A stretch of DNA of 64,000 nucleotides, from contig NZ_JAEUAV010000017.1 of the NCBI RefSeq assembly GCF_019511605.1, positions 62,001 to 126,000 of the forward strand. Reading direction: 5' to 3'. Both the position numbers and the translations under genes were made by a program. Of this stretch, positions 60,880-64,000 are shown one piece after another. This DNA is from Paraburkholderia phenoliruptrix. Lineage in GTDB: Bacteria > Pseudomonadota > Gammaproteobacteria > Burkholderiales > Burkholderiaceae. Under the pieces are notes generated by a model, which was not told where the DNA came from, ran no database searches, and worked only from the letters and a program-made list of their open reading frames with translations. How positions within the stretch are numbered: the first letter of the stretch is position 1; each line of letters begins with the position of its first letter.

Positions 60880-62190
60880 ATGCACACCTTGCCTTCAACG
60901 GAAACCGAACTCGCCGCATGGCTGCGGCTCTCTCTCGCGCCGGGACTGAAACCCGCGGCGCTGCGCCTGCTGCTGAGTGCTTTCGGCCTGCCCGAAGCGA
61001 TTCTTCAGCAGGACCGTGAAACGCTCGCCGCGATTGCCGGCGAGGCCGCCGCGCGCGCGGCGCTGGCTCCGGCGGGCCCCGACTTCGACGCCCAGCTCGA
61101 CGCAGTGATCGCCTGGCGGGAGCTGCCCGGCAACCAGATCGTCACGCTCGACGACCCGGCCTATCCGCCGGCCCTCCTCACCATGCCCGATCCGCCGCCG
61201 CTGCTATATATAAAGGGGCGTCTGGACCTGCTGCATACGCGCGCGGTCGCGCTGGTGGGCAGCCGCAGCGCCACGCCGCAAGGTCTGGAAGACGCCGAAC
61301 GCTTCGCGCGTACCATTTCGGCCGCGGGCGTGACCGTGGTGTCCGGGCTTGCGCAAGGGATAGACGGCGCTGCGCATCGGGGTGGGCTCGCCGCAATCGG
61401 CAGCACCGTGGCGGTGATCGGTACCGGCGCCGACCTGGTCTACCCGTCGGCGCACCACGCGCTCGCGAGGCAGATTGCCGTGCAAGGCGTCATTCTGTCG
61501 GAATGGCCGCTCGGCACGCCGGCGCGCGCCGCCAATTTCCCGCAGCGCAACCGGCTGATCGCAGGGCTCGTGAGCGGCGTGCTGGTTGTCGAGGCCGCCA
61601 TGCGCTCAGGCTCGCTCATTACCGCGCGGCTCGCCAACGAGATGGGTCGCGACATCTTCGCGTTGCCCGGCTCGATACATGCGCCGCTGTCGCGCGGGTG
61701 TCATCGGATGATCAAGCAGGGCGCCAAACTGGTGGAGACACCCGAGGAGGTGCTAGACGAATTGGGCTTCGCAAGGGCGGCGCCTGCTGTTTCGTCCGTC
61801 GATGCGGGCATCCGCGTTCAGCGCAGCGCGACGTGCACGTTTGCCGATGCCGCGGCGGGTTGCCTGCCCACCGACTCGCCGGACAACCGCGAGCCGGAAT
61901 GCGCGGCGCAATTGCCCTTAACCGAACCGGCGCCGGCCGAAGCGCGCCGCCCGGTGGGGACGGTTGCGACGGTTGCCACAGTTGCAACGGTTGCGTTCGA
62001 GCCCGACGCGCAACGGCTCCTCGCCGCGCTCGGCCACGCCCCGACCAGCCTTGAAATTCTCGCCACGCGCACCGAAATGGACTACGCCGTCCTGCAAGCC
62101 ACGCTGCTGCAACTGGAACTCGCCGGCCACGTCAGCGCGCTGCCCGGCGGCCGCTACGCGCGGGTCAGCCACGGCGAGCCGGCGAGATAG
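60880..62190 (+). CDS. dprA: DNA-processing protein DprA (Smf)
   Basis: A 436-residue protein that loads RecA on incoming single-stranded DNA during transformation. It starts MHTLPSTETELAAWLRL at 60880, with GAGG eleven bases upstream. The Rossmann core is ALVGSRSATPQGLEDAERFAR, VVSGLAQGIDGAAHRG, FPQRNRLIAGLVSGVLVVEA and SGSLITARLANE. The tail ends in a winged-helix domain (~365-430). Between, ~300-365 is Ala/Pro-rich with a TVA repeat encoded by a 9-bp tandem tract. Confidence 0.94.
   Translation: MHTLPSTETELAAWLRLSLAPGLKPAALRLLLSAFGLPEAILQQDRETLAAIAGEAAARAALAPAGPDFDAQLDAVIAWRELPGNQIVTLDDPAYPPALLTMPDPPPLLYIKGRLDLLHTRAVALVGSRSATPQGLEDAERFARTISAAGVTVVSGLAQGIDGAAHRGGLAAIGSTVAVIGTGADLVYPSAHHALARQIAVQGVILSEWPLGTPARAANFPQRNRLIAGLVSGVLVVEAAMRSGSLITARLANEMGRDIFALPGSIHAPLSRGCHRMIKQGAKLVETPEEVLDELGFARAAPAVSSVDAGIRVQRSATCTFADAAAGCLPTDSPDNREPECAAQLPLTEPAPAEARRPVGTVATVATVATVAFEPDAQRLLAALGHAPTSLEILATRTEMDYAVLQATLLQLELAGHVSALPGGRYARVSHGEPAR
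61960..61995 (+). repeat. Four 9-bp tandem repeats within dprA
   Basis: ACGGTTGCG, ACGGTTGCC, ACAGTTGCA, ACGGTTGCG encode Thr-Val-Ala four times in the linker before the C-terminal winged helix. In-frame, so length changes would not break the gene. Confidence 0.8.
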
Positions 62191-62284
62191 CCGGCACACG
62201 CACCGGGCCCGGCCCGGCCACTCCGCGCGATCCGCCGTGCTACATTCGCGCCAAAGCATTCGACCAAGCACTTGAGGAACCACC

Positions 62285-62662
62285 ATGCCCGCGCTGAATC
62301 TCGACACCGACCAGGACCGGATAGCCGGGCGCGTCAACGACCCCGACACGCTGTTCGTTGCCTGCCTGTGTGCGGAGTGGTGCGGGACCTGTCGCGAGTA
62401 CCGGGAGGCATTCGACAAGCTGGCCGAGCGGCATCCGGAAATCTGTTTCGCATGGATCGACATCGAAACGCATGCAGATCGATTCGACGATCTGGACGTC
62501 GAGAATTTTCCGACCATTCTGATCGAAGACTCAGTAACGACACGCTTCTTCGGCACCGTGTTGCCGCAGGCAGCGATAGTCGAGCGGATGCTGGCGGACC
62601 TGACCGCGCTGCCGGGCGTGGTCGGCGCCCCCAAGCTGCGTCCGGCGCTGACGGCCGTCTGA
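62285..62662 (+). CDS. Small thioredoxin-family protein with a CGTC active site
   Basis: A 125-residue thioredoxin fold without signal peptide. The active site is CAEWCGTCREY at ~29-39 (CGTC in place of CGPC), and NFPTILI holds the cis-Pro. It has no membrane anchor, so it is likely cytosolic. In several proteobacteria a thioredoxin of this kind follows dprA. It lies 94 bp after dprA on the same strand. Reductant and partner unknown. Confidence 0.85.
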   Translation: MPALNLDTDQDRIAGRVNDPDTLFVACLCAEWCGTCREYREAFDKLAERHPEICFAWIDIETHADRFDDLDVENFPTILIEDSVTTRFFGTVLPQAAIVERMLADLTALPGVVGAPKLRPALTAV

Positions 62663-62969
62663 AGCAGCCCCAAGGCCGGGTTCGCGGCGCGCGGGGTAAT
62701 CCGCAGCGAGGGCGCCCGAGCCCCGGCGGCACGGCACTTGCGGCCGGCGCAGCGCGCGTTTGCCGCAGCTTGCCCAATTGCTGAGCACGCAATTATGATG
62801 GCGCGCTTTTATGTCCGCTTTTATGTCCGCTTTTATGTCAGTTGACACGCCGCATTCGCGCCGTGTGCTATAAAGCGGTCGTTAATGGGTAGCAAGGTCG
62901 CACACGAGGGTCGCGCCAACTGGCGCGCTCAAGGCCACCAACCCGGAAATACCAACCTCACATCGAGTC
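62663..62969 (+). promoter_or_regulatory. topB upstream region with 12-bp repeats and a TTGACA element
   Basis: This non-coding gap of 307 bp holds three 12-bp repeats (62804-62839). TTGACA at 62842-62847 starts two bases after the repeats. TATAAA is at 62869-62874, but the 21-bp spacing is long for sigma-70, so another -10 may be used. Confidence 0.4.
62804..62839. repeat. Three perfect 12-bp direct repeats CGCTTTTATGTC
   Basis: Copies at 62804-62815, 62816-62827 and 62828-62839, with no mismatch. They abut a TTGACA -35-like hexamer upstream of topB. On the minus strand they read GACATAAAAGCG. Confidence 0.95.
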
Positions 62970-64000
62970 ATGTCCAAAGCACTGATCATCGCCGAAAAGC
63001 CTTCCGTCGCGAACGACATCGCGCGCGCTTTGGGCGGTTTTACCAAGCATGACGAGTACTACGAGAGCGACGAGTACGTCCTCTCTTCGGCAGTGGGCCA
63101 TCTGCTGGAAATCGCCGCGCCCGAAGAATACGAAGTGAAACGCGGCAAGTGGAGTTTCGCCAATCTGCCCGTCATTCCGCCGCATTTCGATCTGAACCCG
63201 ATCGCGAAGAGCGAGTCGCGCCTGAAGGTGCTGACGAAGCTGCTCAAGCGCAAGGATATCGACCGCCTGATCAATGCATGCGACGCGGGGCGCGAAGGCG
63301 AGTTGATCTTCCGCCTGATCGCGCAGCACGCAAAAGCTAAGCAGCCGGTGCAGCGCCTGTGGCTGCAATCCATGACGCCGGCCGCGATCCGCGACGGCTT
63401 CGCGCGTTTGCGCAGCGACGAGGAAATGCAGCCGCTCGCCGACGCCGCGCGTTGCCGCTCGGAAGCGGACTGGCTGGTCGGCATCAACGGCACGCGCGCG
63501 ATGACCGCATTCAACAGCAAGGGCGGCGGCTTCTTCCTGACCACCGTCGGCCGGGTGCAAACGCCCACGCTGTCTATCGTCGTCGAGCGCGAGGAGAAGA
63601 TTCGCCGCTTCGTGCCGCGCGACTATTGGGAAGTGAAGGCGGAGTTCGTCTGCGCGGCCGGTTTTTACGAGGGCCGCTGGTTCGATCCGAAATTCAAGCG
63701 CGACGAGTTCGATCCTGAAAAGCGCGACTCGCGCCTGTGGTCGCTGCCCGCCGCGGAAACCATCGTGGCCGCCTGCCGCGGCCAGCTCGGCACTGTCACT
63801 GAAGAGTCGAAGCCGTCCACGCAACTGTCGCCGGCGCTCTTCGACCTGACGAGCCTGCAGCGCGAGGCGAACGGCCGCTTCGGCTTCTCCGCCAAGAACA
63901 CGCTGGGCCTTGCTCAGGCGCTGTACGAAAAGCACAAAGTGCTGACCTATCCGCGGACTGACGCACGCGCGCTGCCCGAGGACTACATGGAAACGGTCAA
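62970..64000 (+). CDS. topB: DNA topoisomerase III (partial, 3' end off window)
   Basis: The first 343 residues of a type IA topoisomerase, starting MSKALIIAEKPSVANDIARAL. The TOPRIM site has the acidic AEKPS and CDAGREGELIFR (DxD-like and Glu). The active-site tyrosine is Y327 in VLTYPRTDARAL. GRVQTPTLSIVVERE is also diagnostic. TopB decatenates replication intermediates, working with RecQ or SSB. The frame is open to the window end. No sign of plasmid or ICE context, so it looks chromosomal. Confidence 0.95.
   Translation, partial: MSKALIIAEKPSVANDIARALGGFTKHDEYYESDEYVLSSAVGHLLEIAAPEEYEVKRGKWSFANLPVIPPHFDLNPIAKSESRLKVLTKLLKRKDIDRLINACDAGREGELIFRLIAQHAKAKQPVQRLWLQSMTPAAIRDGFARLRSDEEMQPLADAARCRSEADWLVGINGTRAMTAFNSKGGGFFLTTVGRVQTPTLSIVVEREEKIRRFVPRDYWEVKAEFVCAAGFYEGRWFDPKFKRDEFDPEKRDSRLWSLPAAETIVAACRGQLGTVTEESKPSTQLSPALFDLTSLQREANGRFGFSAKNTLGLAQALYEKHKVLTYPRTDARALPEDYMETV

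Noticed and set aside
62804..62839. CRISPR or plasmid iterons
   Set aside because: The 12-bp units are directly adjacent without spacers, and no cas or rep gene is near.
62531..62848. Minus-strand ORF with a DIKADIKADIKA peptide
   Set aside because: The peptide is just the translation of the 12-bp repeats and the rest is antisense to the thioredoxin-like gene.

Overview
This 64 kb window looks like core chromosome of a high-GC betaproteobacterium, most likely the Burkholderia/Paraburkholderia/Caballeronia group. The evidence is the strong G/C bias at third codon positions, the Burkholderia-type DksA and QueE variants, a short NtrX beside a long NtrY, a DUF3185 protein and the overall gene order. 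I see no insertion sequence, prophage, CRISPR array, integrase or island boundary. I also did not find a clearly new multigene system. The less ordinary content is in untranslated leaders, short tandem repeats and variant domains inside conserved genes.

Layout. 1-4300: the end of a molybdenum-hydroxylase cluster (FAD subunit fragment, MoxR ATPase, VWA protein, CoxG-like and XdhC-like maturation proteins), read as one overlapping + strand operon. 4300-12600: mixed singletons: a PepSY membrane protein under a possible Fur box, SrkA kinase, an MFS exporter, an aldo/keto reductase, a PhyH dioxygenase and small membrane or basic proteins. 12600-19100: metK faces away from lpxL, dapF, DUF484, xerC and rlmI. 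19300-23800: a His-rich COG0523 GTPase, a cysteine-depleted DksA, then hslVU. 23900-25800: RegAB-type redox two-component system. 25900-30600: TPR/glycosyltransferase-like protein, CWC protein, argB, HAD hydrolase, slmA. 30600-35400: metXW, ampG and an M48 protease, with a long structured leader before metX.

35500-40800 is a minus-strand set (gatCAB, ppk2-like, xthA). It diverges from the elongasome operon mreB-mreC-mreD-mrdA-rodA (41191-47755), which makes the rod-shape cytoskeleton, PBP2 and its glycosyltransferase partner. 47800-51500 is minus strand: a Sel1 protein coupled to an HpaI-type aldolase, then queC-queE-queD for the queuosine precursor preQ0. A tRNA-Phe gene follows, then ntrX/ntrY/DUF4390/rsmB as a tightly overlapped minus-strand operon, then htpX, lysE-type exporter, fmt and def. 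The window ends with dprA, a small thioredoxin-like protein and the first third of topB on the + strand.

Functional themes are envelope growth and division (mre/mrd/rodA, slmA, ampG, lpxL, dapF), translation quality and tRNA/rRNA modification (gatCAB, fmt/def, rsmB, rlmI, que genes), methionine/SAM metabolism (metX, metW, metK) and proteostasis (hslVU, htpX, M48). Start sites were set from Shine-Dalgarno spacing, overlap with neighbours and family N-termini. Promoters and RNA structures were read by eye and remain inferences.
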